Of a stretch of DNA of 64,000 nt, positions 15,629 through 26,713 are shown piece after piece. A model generated the notes under the pieces. It was not told the origin of the DNA. It saw nothing but the letters and a program-made list of their open reading frames with translations, and did no database searches. The stretch is from Azospirillum brasilense. GTDB taxonomy: Bacteria > Pseudomonadota > Alphaproteobacteria > Azospirillales > Azospirillaceae. The first letter of the stretch is position 1; each line of letters begins with the position of its first letter. The DNA is taken from positions 682,001-746,000 of the forward strand of contig NZ_VITH01000001.1 in NCBI RefSeq assembly GCF_007827815.1. Direction: 5' to 3'. Made by a program: the position numbers and the translations under genes.

Positions 15629-17140
15629 ATGGCCGCCTTCCTCATTGAGAACATGGCGCCGCTGATGTTCGCGGCGCTTGTTCTTTTCCTTTTGATGGGT
15701 TTCCCGGTCGCCTTCGCGCTCGCCGCGAACGGCCTTCTCTTCGGTCTGATCGGCATCGAGCTGGGTCTGCTGACGCCGGCGCTGTTCCAAGCGCTGCCAG
15801 AGCGCGTCTTCGGCATCATGCGCAACGACACGCTGCTGGCCATTCCCTTCTTCACCTTCATGGGCCTGATCCTCGAACGATCCGGCATGGCCGAGGACTT
15901 GCTCGACACGGTCGGGCAGCTCTTCGGCCCGCTGCGCGGCGGTCTGGCCTATGCGGTGATCTTCGTCGGCGCGCTGCTCGCCGCGACGACCGGCGTGGTG
16001 GCCGCGTCGGTCATCTCGATGGGCCTGATCTCGCTGCCGATCATGCTGCGCTACGGCTATGACCGCCGTCTGGCGTCGGGCGTCATCGCGGCGTCGGGCA
16101 CGCTGGCCCAGATCATCCCGCCGTCGCTGGTGCTGATCATCCTGGCCGACCAGCTCGGCCGTTCGGTCGGCGACATGTACGCCGGCGCCCTGGTCCCCGG
16201 CCTGGTGCTGACCGGCCTCTACGCCGGCTACATCCTGGTCGTCAGCATCGTCCGCCCGGAGTTCGCTCCGGCCCTGCCGCCGGAGGCCCGCTCCCTGCGC
16301 GGCTTCCAGCTGCTGTTCCGGGTGCTGACCTCGCTGGTGCCGCCGCTGGTCCTGATCTTCCTGGTGCTGGGCACCATCTTCCTCGGCATCGCGACGCCGA
16401 CGGAAGGCGGCGCCATGGGTGCCGCGGGCGCCATGATCCTGGCGCTCATCAAGCGGCAGCTGAGCTGGTCGCTGATGCGTCAGGCGATGGACACGACGGC
16501 GAAGCTGTCCTCCTTCGTCATCTTCATCCTGATCGGCTCGACGGTCTTCGGTCTGGTGTTCCGCGCCGTGAACGGCGACCTGTGGGTGGAGCATCTGCTG
16601 ACCAGCCTGCCGGGCGGCGAACTGGGCTTCCTGATCGTCGTCAACATCATGGTCTTCCTGCTCGCCTTCTTCCTCGACTTCTTCGAGCTGGCCTTCATCA
16701 TCGTGCCGCTGCTCGCCCCGGTCGCGGAAAAGCTGGGCATCGACCTGATCTGGTTCGGCGTCCTGCTGGGCGTCAACATGCAGACCTCCTTCATGCATCC
16801 GCCCTTCGGTTTCGCCCTGTTCTTCCTGCGCAGCGTCGCTCCACGGGAGGATTACAAGGACAAGATCACCGGGAAGATCATCAAGAAGATCACCACCGGC
16901 CAGATCTACTGGGGCGCCGTGCCGTTCGTCTGCATCCAGCTGATCATGGTGGCGCTGGTCATCATGTTCCCGGAGATGGTCTTCTCCGGCCTGGACCGCG
17001 GCGAGCCGATCGATCTGGACAATGTGAAGATCGAGATCCCGGCCTTCGACTCGGGCGAACCGCCGCCGCCGTTCGGCGCGCCGGAACAGCCCGCCGAGGA
17101 CCCCAACGCCGACCTCATGAAGCAGTTGCAAGGCAAGTGA
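15629..17140 (+). CDS. dctM: TRAP transporter large permease DctM
   Basis: A 503-residue large TRAP permease that couples sodium entry to solute uptake. It has 12 or more hydrophobic segments. Family signatures include LLMGFPVAFALAANG, the conserved GVVAASVISMGLISLP and SGTLAQIIPPSLVLIILADQ, and IATPTEGGAMGA. Compared with short DctM proteins it has an extra C-terminal tail of about 100 residues ending in a proline-rich EPPPPFGAP segment, as in the family handling larger organic acids. The substrate is unknown. It is co-transcribed with dctQ and ends just before a shared terminator. Confidence 0.93.
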   Translation: MAAFLIENMAPLMFAALVLFLLMGFPVAFALAANGLLFGLIGIELGLLTPALFQALPERVFGIMRNDTLLAIPFFTFMGLILERSGMAEDLLDTVGQLFGPLRGGLAYAVIFVGALLAATTGVVAASVISMGLISLPIMLRYGYDRRLASGVIAASGTLAQIIPPSLVLIILADQLGRSVGDMYAGALVPGLVLTGLYAGYILVVSIVRPEFAPALPPEARSLRGFQLLFRVLTSLVPPLVLIFLVLGTIFLGIATPTEGGAMGAAGAMILALIKRQLSWSLMRQAMDTTAKLSSFVIFILIGSTVFGLVFRAVNGDLWVEHLLTSLPGGELGFLIVVNIMVFLLAFFLDFFELAFIIVPLLAPVAEKLGIDLIWFGVLLGVNMQTSFMHPPFGFALFFLRSVAPREDYKDKITGKIIKKITTGQIYWGAVPFVCIQLIMVALVIMFPEMVFSGLDRGEPIDLDNVKIEIPAFDSGEPPPPFGAPEQPAEDPNADLMKQLQGK

Positions 17141-17151
17141 CCGGTCCTTCC

Positions 17152-17178
17152 CTCCTCCCCTGCTTGGCGGGGGAGGAG
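17152..17178. repeat. GC-rich palindrome after dctM, REP-like
   Basis: CTCCTCCCC and GGGGGAGGAG flank TGCTTGGC. Related C-rich/G-rich palindromes occur at 55199-55238 and 62959-62996, always directly after a gene's stop codon. Confidence 0.5.
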
Positions 17179-17218
17179 CCTGGATCGGACAACAGCCGGA
17201 TCATCGGCAACAAAAAAA

Positions 17219-17238
17219 AGCCCCGCTTCCGCGGGGCT
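17219..17238. terminator. Bidirectional rho-independent terminator
   Basis: AGCCCCGC-TTCC-GCGGGGCT forms a perfect 8-base stem. A-rich sequence precedes it (17212-17219) and TTTTT follows, so it should act in both directions. It separates the convergent dctM and dctP genes. Confidence 0.9.
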
Positions 17239-17262
17239 TTTTCGTGTCCGGCCTCTTTCCCC

Positions 17263-18834
<1,572 letters not shown>

Positions 18835-21105
18835 TTACGTGAAGCGGTTCACCTTGGGGAAGCCGTTGGGCGGCATCTTGCCGACGCCGGCGCGGTTGCC
18901 CAGCCAGCCGGTCAGGTTGGTGACGTTGAACTGCCGCTCGCCGTGCTTCCAGCTCAGCCCTTCGGCGATGGTGAAGACCTTCAGGTCAGACAGGCTGCCG
19001 TCCTTGTACTTCTGGAGCTGCACGCCTTTGCCGCGGGCCATCACCGGCACCTGCTCCAAAGGGAAGACCAACAGCAGGCGGTTGTTGCCGATAACGGCAA
19101 CATGGTCGCCCTCCGCCGGGATGCAGATCTTGGCGTCCTTGTTGTCGTCGGGATTCAGGACCTGCTTGCCGGAGCGGGTGTGGGCGACGACCTCGTTCTC
19201 CTCGACCTGGAAGCCGCGCCCGTCTTCGGACGCGACCAGCAGACGGCGGTCGGGCTGATGCTTGAACAGGGTGATGATGTCCGCCTCGTTGCCGAGATCG
19301 ATCATCAGCCGCACCGGCTCGCCGAAGCCGCGCCCGCGCGGCAGCTTGTCGGCGGACAGCGTGTAGAATTTGCCGTTGGTGCCGAAGACGAGGAGCTTGT
19401 CGGTGGTCTCACAATGGACCGAGAAGCCTTCCTTGTCGCCCTCCTTGTATTTGACGTCGAGACGCTCGGCGTCGGTCAGATGGCCGCGCACCGCGCGAAT
19501 CCAGCCCTTCTGCGAGCACAGCACGGTCAACGGCTCGCGCTCCACCATGGCGTCCACGGGGATGTCGATGACGGCCGTGGCCTCGGCGACCTGCGTGCGG
19601 CGGTCCTCGCCGAAGCGCTTGCGCGTCTCCTCCGTCTCCTTGCCGATGGTCTTCCAGCGCAGGCTCTCGTCCGCCAGCAGCTCGCTCAGGCCGGCGCGCT
19701 CGGCGGTCAGCGCGTCGTTCTCGCGCTGGATCTCCATCTCCTCCAGCTTGCGCAGGTTGCGCAGCCGCATGTTGAGGATGGCCTCGGCCTGCACCTCGGT
19801 CAGGGAGAAGGCGCGCATCAGCGCCTGCTTGGGCTCGTCCTCCTCGCGGATGATGCGGATCACCTCGTCCAGGTTCAGATAGGCGATCAGGTAACCGCCC
19901 AGGACCTCCAGCCGATGATCGATCTTGGCCAGCCGGTGGCGGGACCGCCGCTCCAGCACCTCCATGCGGTGGTCGAGGAAGGCGTCCAGCACCTCGAACA
20001 GGTTCATCACGCGCGGGACGTTGTCCTTGTCCAGCACGTTCATGTTCATGGCGAAGCGGACTTCCAGATCGGTCGTCTGGAACAGCGAGGCCATCAGGAC
20101 CTCGGGGTCGACGTTGCGGCTCTTCGGCACCAGGACGAGGCGCACATCCTCCGCCGACTCGTCGCGCACGTCCTCCAGAAGCAGCAGCTTCCGGTTGGTC
20201 AGAAGCTCGGCGATCTTTTCGACCAGCCGGGCCTTCTGCACCTGATAGGGCATCTCGGTGACGACGACCTGCCACGTGCCCTGCCCCAGCTTCTCCACCT
20301 CCCACCGGGCGCGCAGGCGGAAGGAGCCGCGGCCCGTGCGGTAGGCCTCGACCACGTTGGCCCGCGGCTCGACCAGCACGCCGCCGGTCGGGAAGTCCGG
20401 GCCGGAGATCAGGGTGACCAGATCCTCGATCTTCGTCGGGGCCGGCTTTTCCTTGCCGGCCAGCGCCGCCTTGACGCAGTCCAGCTTGTGCTTCAGCACC
20501 AGTCGCAGGGCGGAGCAGAGCTGGGCGGCGTTGTGGGGCGGGATGTTGGTCGCCATGCCCACGGCGATGCCGCTGGAGCCGTTGGCCAGCAGGTTGGGGA
20601 AGTTGGCCGGCAGGACCGCCGGTTCCTCCCCGTCACCATCGTAGGTCGGGCGGAAATCGACCGCGTCCTCGTCGATGCCTTCCAGCAGGGCCTTGGCGAC
20701 GTCGGTCAGGCGCGCTTCGGTGTAGCGCATGGCCGCGGCGTTGTCGCCGTCGATGTTGCCGAAGTTCCCCTGCCCGTCCACCAGCCGGTAGCGCACCGCG
20801 AAGTCCTGCGCCAGACGGACCAGCGCGTCGTAGACGGAGGTGTCGCCGTGCGGGTGGAACTTGCCGATCACGTCGCCGACCACGCGGGCCGACTTCTTCG
20901 GCGGGGTCGAGGGGTCGAGGCGCAGCTGGCTCATGGCGTAGAGCAGACGCCGGTGCACCGGCTTCAGCCCATCGCGCACGTCGGGCAGCGACCGCGCCAT
21001 AATGGTGGACAGTGCGTAGCTCAGGTACCGCTCGCTCAGCGCGTCGCGGAGCGGCTTTTCCTGGATGTCAAGGACGGGGTCTTGGGCAGGGTCTCGGGAC
21101 GTCAT
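18835..21105 (-). CDS. parC: DNA topoisomerase IV subunit A
   Basis: A 756-residue breakage-reunion subunit of topoisomerase IV, which separates linked daughter chromosomes with ParE. The winged-helix domain has the catalytic tyrosine Y128 in [11 protein letters not shown]. The quinolone region reads [12 protein letters not shown], with T89 at the position of E. coli ParC S80. The GyrA-box region of the C-terminal beta-pinwheel is shorter than in GyrA, as expected for ParC. The start [10 protein letters not shown] leads into the conserved [21 protein letters not shown]. It follows recO on the same strand with only 18 bases between them. Confidence 0.95.
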   Translation of the reverse strand: MTSRDPAQDPVLDIQEKPLRDALSERYLSYALSTIMARSLPDVRDGLKPVHRRLLYAMSQLRLDPSTPPKKSARVVGDVIGKFHPHGDTSVYDALVRLAQDFAVRYRLVDGQGNFGNIDGDNAAAMRYTEARLTDVAKALLEGIDEDAVDFRPTYDGDGEEPAVLPANFPNLLANGSSGIAVGMATNIPPHNAAQLCSALRLVLKHKLDCVKAALAGKEKPAPTKIEDLVTLISGPDFPTGGVLVEPRANVVEAYRTGRGSFRLRARWEVEKLGQGTWQVVVTEMPYQVQKARLVEKIAELLTNRKLLLLEDVRDESAEDVRLVLVPKSRNVDPEVLMASLFQTTDLEVRFAMNMNVLDKDNVPRVMNLFEVLDAFLDHRMEVLERRSRHRLAKIDHRLEVLGGYLIAYLNLDEVIRIIREEDEPKQALMRAFSLTEVQAEAILNMRLRNLRKLEEMEIQRENDALTAERAGLSELLADESLRWKTIGKETEETRKRFGEDRRTQVAEATAVIDIPVDAMVEREPLTVLCSQKGWIRAVRGHLTDAERLDVKYKEGDKEGFSVHCETTDKLLVFGTNGKFYTLSADKLPRGRGFGEPVRLMIDLGNEADIITLFKHQPDRRLLVASEDGRGFQVEENEVVAHTRSGKQVLNPDDNKDAKICIPAEGDHVAVIGNNRLLLVFPLEQVPVMARGKGVQLQKYKDGSLSDLKVFTIAEGLSWKHGERQFNVTNLTGWLGNRAGVGKMPPNGFPKVNRFT

Positions 21106-21123
21106 GGCGTGTGGATACCAAAT

Positions 21124-21849
21124 CTAGCGGCCACGCGCCACCGTGTTCTCGTAACGTTCTCTTAATCGCAGTCTTGCCGGCGGCAGCGGGCCGTTGAGCA
21201 GATGGCGCTCCAGGAAATGGCCGGTCAGGCGCAGCCCCTCCCCCACCGCCTGCGGCCCGCCGCCGCCCAGCCCGATGAGGAATCCGGGCAGCGGCAGCAA
21301 CCGGTCGCGGTAGGGCTCCCCGGCCGAGGCCGACACCGCGCGGCCGGTGCGCGGGCTGACATAGGCGAGGTAGTCGTTGGTCCCGGTGACCGCGCAGCGG
21401 TCGAGGTCGAGCCCGAATCCAAGCTCGGCGAGCAGCCCGACCTCCCACCGCACGTAGGACTCGGCCCAGGCGTCGCCGCCCAGCAGACCGAACAGCGCCA
21501 GCAGCCCGTCGAACAGCGCGGGGTGTGGCTGGTGCTCCGGCAGGGCGGCTTCGGCCAGCGCGCAGGCGGCGGTCAGGGTCGCGAGTCGCAACGGATCATC
21601 GAGAAAGGCGGCGGAATAGCCCTGCACCGCCTCCAGCGTCAGGGTGCCCAGATGCTCGGGCAGGCGCGCGCGCCAGCGCGCCGACACCAGCGTGCCCGGT
21701 TCCAGCGCCGCCCGCGTGCGACTCGACCGCCCGCCCATGACCATGCCGGCGTGCCGCCCATGCTCCCGCGTCAGCAAAGTGACGACCGCCGAGGTCTCGC
21801 CATGCGGCCGCGCCGACAGCACGACGCCCTGATCGGACCATTCCATCAC
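21124..21849 (-). CDS. recO: DNA repair protein RecO
   Basis: RecO helps load RecA on SSB-coated gaps in the RecFOR pathway. The 241-residue protein starts MMEWSDQGVVLSARPHGE, giving the N-terminal OB fold (SAVVTLLTREHGRHAG). The helical middle follows, and the motif DRCAVTGTNDYLAYVSPRTGRAVS stands where other RecO proteins have a zinc finger; most of the cysteines are missing, as in related alphaproteobacteria. Either of the first two methionines may be the start. It is 18 bases upstream of parC and probably co-transcribed. Confidence 0.93.
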   Translation of the reverse strand: MMEWSDQGVVLSARPHGETSAVVTLLTREHGRHAGMVMGGRSSRTRAALEPGTLVSARWRARLPEHLGTLTLEAVQGYSAAFLDDPLRLATLTAACALAEAALPEHQPHPALFDGLLALFGLLGGDAWAESYVRWEVGLLAELGFGLDLDRCAVTGTNDYLAYVSPRTGRAVSASAGEPYRDRLLPLPGFLIGLGGGGPQAVGEGLRLTGHFLERHLLNGPLPPARLRLRERYENTVARGR

Positions 21850-22031
21850 ATGTCAGCCCTGGGAAAGGCGAAGGCCATGCCGCCCCTCCGTTCGTGTGCC
21901 CCCGCATCCATATGCCGCGTCGGCAGGGGCACTGTCGCGCCAAATCAACTGTTCTTCAAAATGGTCAAAAAAATCCATCGCCCGCCGAACAGCAGACGTC
22001 AAAATCAATAAAGGCAATTTTCCAAATACGC

Positions 22032-22265
22032 CTAAGATGAAGAATCCAAAAGCGCCGAAATACTGTTTATGTTGTATGTTCTGTGCATGTCTATATCGTG
22101 GGCGCCTTCCGTACCCTTCACGGTCACGAAGACCTTGAAGGATGTCTCGTCCTCTGACTGAACCTTTATCGGCTCCACCCTTACCGTCAACCGGTCCTGG
22201 TTGGAGCGCGGGGGCTGGGATAAGCCGAGAGGCACATCCGCATCGCCGCTGACATCGATCTCCAT
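22032..22265 (-). CDS. Small hypothetical protein of low-GC module
   Basis: A 77-residue protein, not recognised. It has no signal peptide or membrane segment. The middle (RLTVRVEPIKVQ, then FKVFVTVKG) alternates hydrophobic and polar residues as in a small beta-sheet domain. The ATG at 22265 is preceded by GGAG with six bases between; starts at 22286 or 22289 would add up to eight residues. It lies 42 bases downstream of the two-transmembrane gene on the same strand. Both genes are well below the local GC content, so the pair probably arrived together (inference). It may be a regulator or antidote of the membrane protein, but nothing proves this. Confidence 0.5.
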   Translation of the reverse strand: MEIDVSGDADVPLGLSQPPRSNQDRLTVRVEPIKVQSEDETSFKVFVTVKGTEGAHDIDMHRTYNINSISALLDSSS

Positions 22266-22307
22266 CGAACACTCCATGGATCGCATCACAAGAAAAACAG
22301 ACGATAC

Positions 22308-23303
22308 CTAGTCAACCCTTGCAGGGAAAGCAATAAGCCTTCTGTGGGAAGCCATGTGGCTTTTCGTCTGGCTAAGAACCGTATAAAGCACATCCGCGTA
22401 GGCACTCGCCAGCTCTGGACAATATCTTCTGTCAAATGCGCGGCTGCTCTCACAATCCACACAGACGAATCCCCAATAGTCATCTTGAACATGACCTTGC
22501 AGAGACGGCTTATTTTCCGGGGTCTTTTCATACTTTATACCATCCCCGTATTGAAATCGGATTGGCACGGCAAGCGTGCTCTTGAAGGGCAGCTTCCATC
22601 CGACAACCTTGGAAAACCCCAGGAACGTACGGATCTCTGGCTCTCCGACGATTGAGAACGCCCCGTTGTGATACTTGTGGATTCGCCACTCCCGGATCAG
22701 ATTGTTTCGAAGATAATAGCGGCTGCAGCCATCCAATCCGTAAAATATGTTCTTCAAACTCGTAAATTCATGAAGGGACATGGGCCTCATCGCAACCGAC
22801 CGTCGCTTCGATGACAGAATGTCCTCCTTGACAACCGCGACAAGAAATTTGTTGTCGTCGCCCTGCTTCTGCAGCTCTTTTATAGAAACTCGGCAGTGCT
22901 TTCCGGTGATCAGGGTAAAACAATTTGCGAGACTGCTGGCGATGTTGGAAAGAAGCTCATCAAGGCTTGGATCCTGCCCCAGATGAAGCTCCGCCACATA
23001 ATCGCGGGCGATATGGCAGGCATAATGCAAATGAAGAACCGCTTGCGCGTAGCGATGAAGCTTCTGCTGCTCGCGAACAATGATATAAAACAAGGACGCC
23101 AACAAAAGAGAGACAACGGAAACCGCATACACCACCCCGACCCAATCCTGCGGAAACCAAACCGGGGACACAAACAAGCTCAATATGGAGGCCAGTCCAG
23201 CGGCAACCGCGAACCAGGAGGAGGCATGATCAAAATTCTTCTTGGGTAGCTGCTCTCGGTAGGCAGCTCTTTTTGTATTCGAATTTTCCATCCGGCAACC
23301 CAT
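22308..23303 (-). CDS. Two-transmembrane protein with GAF-like C-terminal domain, unknown function
   Basis: A 331-residue protein not assigned to a named family. Two adjacent transmembrane segments lie at about residues 28-46 (FAVAAGLASILSLFVSPVWF) and 55-76 (VVYAVSVVSLLLASLFYIIV). A helical stretch follows (EQQKLHRYAQAVLHLHYA). From about residue 135 the pattern (CRVSIKEL, STLAVPIRF, WGFVCVDCES, ASAYADVLYTVL) resembles a GAF ligand-binding fold. Codon use and GC (about 48% by hand count of sample lines) differ from neighbours at about 68%. The start may be at 23303 or 23291; neither has a good ribosome site. A small gene follows. Candidate membrane effector or sensor, function unproven. Confidence 0.7.
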   Translation of the reverse strand: MGCRMENSNTKRAAYREQLPKKNFDHASSWFAVAAGLASILSLFVSPVWFPQDWVGVVYAVSVVSLLLASLFYIIVREQQKLHRYAQAVLHLHYACHIARDYVAELHLGQDPSLDELLSNIASSLANCFTLITGKHCRVSIKELQKQGDDNKFLVAVVKEDILSSKRRSVAMRPMSLHEFTSLKNIFYGLDGCSRYYLRNNLIREWRIHKYHNGAFSIVGEPEIRTFLGFSKVVGWKLPFKSTLAVPIRFQYGDGIKYEKTPENKPSLQGHVQDDYWGFVCVDCESSRAFDRRYCPELASAYADVLYTVLSQTKSHMASHRRLIAFPARVD

Positions 23304-23637
23304 GAAAGCGCAGTTTTCTCAAAGATACGCAAACATACCAGAGCATTCTTTTTTAAGCTCGACCAACAATCTAGTCCAAGCAGTTGGACAACGTCAATTA
23401 TCGCTTTTGTTTGCACACCAACGCAGTGATCAGCCGAATCGGTCTCTCATTACTGGCGACGACTGGGAGTTCCTCGTGGTCCCACCTTCCGGACTGGCCT
23501 TCCGGACTGGCCGGAAAATCGTGCGGCGCACGAGTGGCACGACCTCGCACGCGACCGCTGTGGGGCAAGCGGACCGTTCATGCGCATTCAGCTTCACATC
23601 TCATTCACCATTCCGGCACTATGTTGCGAGTTACGGA
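23304..23637. other. Divergent upstream region of GGDEF-EAL gene with tandem repeat
   Basis: This 334-base stretch is open in the GGDEF-EAL frame back to 23302, but the translated residues show no domain and the composition is mixed. It holds a perfect 13-base tandem repeat, CCTTCCGGACTGG, at 23485-23497 and 23498-23510. It also holds the palindrome TTCCGG-ACTGG-CCGGAA at 23500-23516. It probably carries promoters for both divergent genes. Confidence 0.45.
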
Positions 23638-26205
23638 ATGCGGGCGCGCCGCGGCGGTGAGGGGGCTTTGAGCAGCACGATCGAGCGATATCTGCTGGCC
23701 GAGAAAGCCGGCTCCGAAGGCGTCTGGGACTGGGACCTTCGCAACGATACGATGTTCCTGTCTCCCCGCTTCAAGGAGTTCCTCGACCTGCCGCCGGGCG
23801 ACGTCAATCGCCCGGAAGATTGGCTCGACCGCGTCCACCCCGACGACATCGACTGGCTCTACGCCTCCTTCGAAGGCCAGATGGTCGGCGTCTCGCTGCC
23901 TTTCCAGATCGAACACCGCGTCCGCCGCGCCGGAAGCGGTTTATCGTCCCCGGACGCCGGCGCATCGCCGGACGACGGCGACTCCGGCTGGCGCTGGCTG
24001 GTCTGCCGCGGCATGGCGGTCCCCGACGAATCGGGCGATCCGGTCCGCCTCGTCGGGTCGGTCGCCGACATCACCGACCGCAAGCACGCCGAACGCCAGC
24101 TGCGCCGGAGCGAGGAGCGCTATGCGCTCGCCGCCGCGGCCAGCAACGACGGCCTATGGGACTGGGACCTCGGCGCCGGAACCGTCTATTACTCGCCGCG
24201 CTGGCTGTCGCTCCTCGGGCTGGAGGTGGGCAGCGTCGGCAGCAGCCCCGACGAATGGATGGGGCGCGTCCATCCCGACGACCGCCCGTCGTTGCGCGCG
24301 GCGCTGGACGCCCTGGGCGGCGACAACACGGTGTTCCAGATCGAGTATCGTGTGCGCCACGCCGATGGCGGCACCCGCTGGATGGCTTGCCGCGGCATCG
24401 CCGTGCTGGACGCGCAGGGCCGCCCGGTGCGGCTGGTCGGCAGCCAGGCCGACGTCACCGACCGCAAGACCGCCGAGCAGCGCCTGCTGCAGAGCGAGGA
24501 GCGCTACGCGCTCGCCGCCGCCGGCGCCAACGACGGGCTGTGGGACTGGCGGCTGGACACGGACGAGGTCTATTATTCCCCGCGCTGGGCGGCCATGCTC
24601 GGCTTCGCCGGAGACAGCCTGTCCAACCGGATCGGCGAATGGTTCGGCCGCGTGCATCCCGACGATCTGGCCGGGCTGCGCACCGCCATCGACCTGCACC
24701 TGACGGGCGAGCGCGAGCATCTCCAGCACGTCTTCCGCATCAGCGCCGCCGACGGGGACGAGCTGTGGATGCTGGTCCGCGGGCTCGCCGTTCGCGACGG
24801 ATCGGGCCGGGCGGTGCGAATCGCCGGATCGATGACCGACATCACCGCCCAGAAGCGGGCGGAGCAACAGCTCCTGTTCGACGCCTTCCACGACGGCATG
24901 ACCGGGCTGCCCAACCGGACCCTGCTGCTGGACCGCATCGGGCAGGCGCTCGACCGCAACCGGCGGGCCGGCGGCAAGGCCTTCGCCGTCATCTTCGTCG
25001 ATCTCGACCGCTTCAAGTCGATCAACGACGCGCTGGGCTCCAGCGTCGGCGACCGGTTGCTGAAGACCATCGCGGAGCGGCTGGACGAGACCCGCCGCAT
25101 GGGCGACACGCTGGCCCGCCTGTCGGCGGACGAGTTCGCCGTTCTGCTGGACGGCATCGACGATGTCGGCGATGCCCTGTCCGCGGCGGAGTGCATGGGC
25201 GAGGCCGTCGCGCGGCCGCTGGCGCTGGACGGCCACGAGCTGGTGCTGTCCGCCTCCATCGGCATCGCGCTCAGCGTCTCCGGCTACGACCGGGCGGAGG
25301 AGATGCTGCGCGACGCCAGCCTCGCCATGTACCGCGCCAAGTCGGGCGGGCGGGCGCGCATCGACGTGTTCGACAGCAACCTGCGCCGTCAGGCGATGGC
25401 CCAGATGCGCACGGAAACCGACCTGCGCACGGCGCTGGAGCAGAATCAGCTCGTCCTCTACTACCAGCCGATCGTCGCCCTGTCCTCGGGCCACATCGCC
25501 GGGTTCGAGGCGCTGATGCGCTGGAAGCACCCCGAGCGCGGGCTGGTCCCGCCGGGCGAATTCATCCCGCTGGCCGAGGAGTCGGGCCTGATCGTCCCGA
25601 TGGGCCGCTGGGCACTGCGCGAGGCGGCGCGCCAGCTCGGCCAATGGCAGGCCCGCTTCCCCCGCCCCGCCCCGCTGTTCATGAGCGTGAATGTCTCCTC
25701 CCGCCAGTTCAGCGACGACGACCTGATCGGGCTGGTCAGCGAGGTGCTTCAGGAAAGCGGCGTTCCGCCGTCGAGCCTGAAGCTGGAGATCACGGAAAGC
25801 CTGCTGATGAAGGACCCTGCCAAGTGCCGGGTGCTGATGCAGGGCATCCGCGACATGGACGTGCGCCTGTCCATCGACGATTTCGGCACCGGCTACTCGT
25901 CGCTGTCCTACCTTCACAAGTTCCCGGCGGACACGCTGAAGATCGACCGCAGCTTCGTCCAGGCCATCTCGTCGGGCGAGGGCAACGCCGCCATCGTGCA
26001 GGTGATCGCCACGCTGGCCGCCATCCTGGGCATGGAGGCGGTGGCCGAAGGCGTGGAAACCGAGATGGAATCGGAGTTCCTGCGCGACATCCTGTGCAAG
26101 TACGCGCAAGGCTACCTCTACGCCCGACCGGCGCCCGCCGACGCCATCGAGGCGCTGCTGCTCCGCGAGGCGGAGGAACCGCTGGTCGTCCCCAGCCTGG
26201 CGTAA
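23638..26205 (+). CDS. Triple-PAS GGDEF-EAL c-di-GMP protein with degenerate GGDEF motif
   Basis: An 855-residue cytoplasmic sensor. Three PAS_3-type domains lie near residues 15-150, 160-280 and 288-405, each opening with a WDWDL or WDWRL block and ending ADITDRK-like. The GGDEF domain (about 415-580) reads SADEF at 496-500, so diguanylate cyclase activity is unlikely. The EAL domain (about 590-850) keeps the catalytic set: E624 in FEALMRW, the Asn of SVNVSSRQF, LEITES, IDDFGTGYSSL, LKIDRSF and EGVET, so phosphodiesterase activity is expected. The start is uncertain: ATG 23638, TTG 23668 (better ribosome site), or an open extension to 23302. It is divergent from the low-GC module. Confidence 0.9.
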   Translation: MRARRGGEGALSSTIERYLLAEKAGSEGVWDWDLRNDTMFLSPRFKEFLDLPPGDVNRPEDWLDRVHPDDIDWLYASFEGQMVGVSLPFQIEHRVRRAGSGLSSPDAGASPDDGDSGWRWLVCRGMAVPDESGDPVRLVGSVADITDRKHAERQLRRSEERYALAAAASNDGLWDWDLGAGTVYYSPRWLSLLGLEVGSVGSSPDEWMGRVHPDDRPSLRAALDALGGDNTVFQIEYRVRHADGGTRWMACRGIAVLDAQGRPVRLVGSQADVTDRKTAEQRLLQSEERYALAAAGANDGLWDWRLDTDEVYYSPRWAAMLGFAGDSLSNRIGEWFGRVHPDDLAGLRTAIDLHLTGEREHLQHVFRISAADGDELWMLVRGLAVRDGSGRAVRIAGSMTDITAQKRAEQQLLFDAFHDGMTGLPNRTLLLDRIGQALDRNRRAGGKAFAVIFVDLDRFKSINDALGSSVGDRLLKTIAERLDETRRMGDTLARLSADEFAVLLDGIDDVGDALSAAECMGEAVARPLALDGHELVLSASIGIALSVSGYDRAEEMLRDASLAMYRAKSGGRARIDVFDSNLRRQAMAQMRTETDLRTALEQNQLVLYYQPIVALSSGHIAGFEALMRWKHPERGLVPPGEFIPLAEESGLIVPMGRWALREAARQLGQWQARFPRPAPLFMSVNVSSRQFSDDDLIGLVSEVLQESGVPPSSLKLEITESLLMKDPAKCRVLMQGIRDMDVRLSIDDFGTGYSSLSYLHKFPADTLKIDRSFVQAISSGEGNAAIVQVIATLAAILGMEAVAEGVETEMESEFLRDILCKYAQGYLYARPAPADAIEALLLREAEEPLVVPSLA

Positions 26206-26323
26206 GGCATCCCCTCTCCCGATCCGGCCCCGCCACGGCCCCATCCAACGGACACTTTCCCCGGCACCGCCCTTTGTGCGACTGTCCGCGCTCTTTCATC
26301 AGGACAGATCAGGATCTCGCGTT

Positions 26324-26707
26324 ATGGCCGACCGCAACTGCGGAGAATGCACGCTGTGCTGCAAGCTGATGGGCGTGCCCGAACTGAAGAAGCCGTCGGC
26401 CAAGTGGTGCGTGTCCTGCGACCAGGGCAAGGGCTGCACCGTCTATGAGGAGCGTCCGCAGTCCTGCCGGAACTTCCAGTGTTTCTGGCTGATGGACGAG
26501 AATTTCCCCGACGAATTCCGGCCCGACCGCATCAACGCCCTGGCCGCCTTCAACGACGTCAAGGACAGCTGCGTCCTCCACGTCGATCCGGCCAAGCCGC
26601 GCGCCATGTCCAGCCCGAAGGTCAACGCCCTGATCGACGCGCTCCTCAAGAGCTACGCCAAGGTGTTCGTGCTGTCCGGCAAGGAAAGCGCGCTGATCCA
26701 GCGCTGA
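26324..26707 (+). CDS. YkgJ-family cysteine cluster protein
   Basis: A 127-residue protein with the CxxCCxxL signature (CGECTLCCKL, residues 6-15), followed by CVSC, GCTVYEERPQSCRNFQC and WLMDENF. This is the zinc/iron-chelating YkgJ (UPF0153) pattern. The biochemical role is unknown; metal binding through eight or more cysteines is expected. The start at 26324 gives MADRNCGECT. It converges closely (6 bases) on the next minus-strand gene. Confidence 0.88.
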   Translation: MADRNCGECTLCCKLMGVPELKKPSAKWCVSCDQGKGCTVYEERPQSCRNFQCFWLMDENFPDEFRPDRINALAAFNDVKDSCVLHVDPAKPRAMSSPKVNALIDALLKSYAKVFVLSGKESALIQR

Positions 26708-26713
26708 GGCGGG

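Noticed and set aside
17212-17238. A-tract plus GC hairpin considered as a promoter element
   Set aside because: It has the form of a bidirectional terminator between convergent genes.
23302-23637. N-terminal extension of the PAS-GGDEF-EAL protein
   Set aside because: The frame is open for 112 more codons, but the translation shows no domain and lies in mixed-composition DNA with repeats, so it was treated as upstream region. The start remains uncertain.
24154-26244. 696-codon open frame on the minus strand under GGDEF-EAL
   Set aside because: Shadow of the PAS-GGDEF-EAL gene; it has no domain and ordinary shadow composition.
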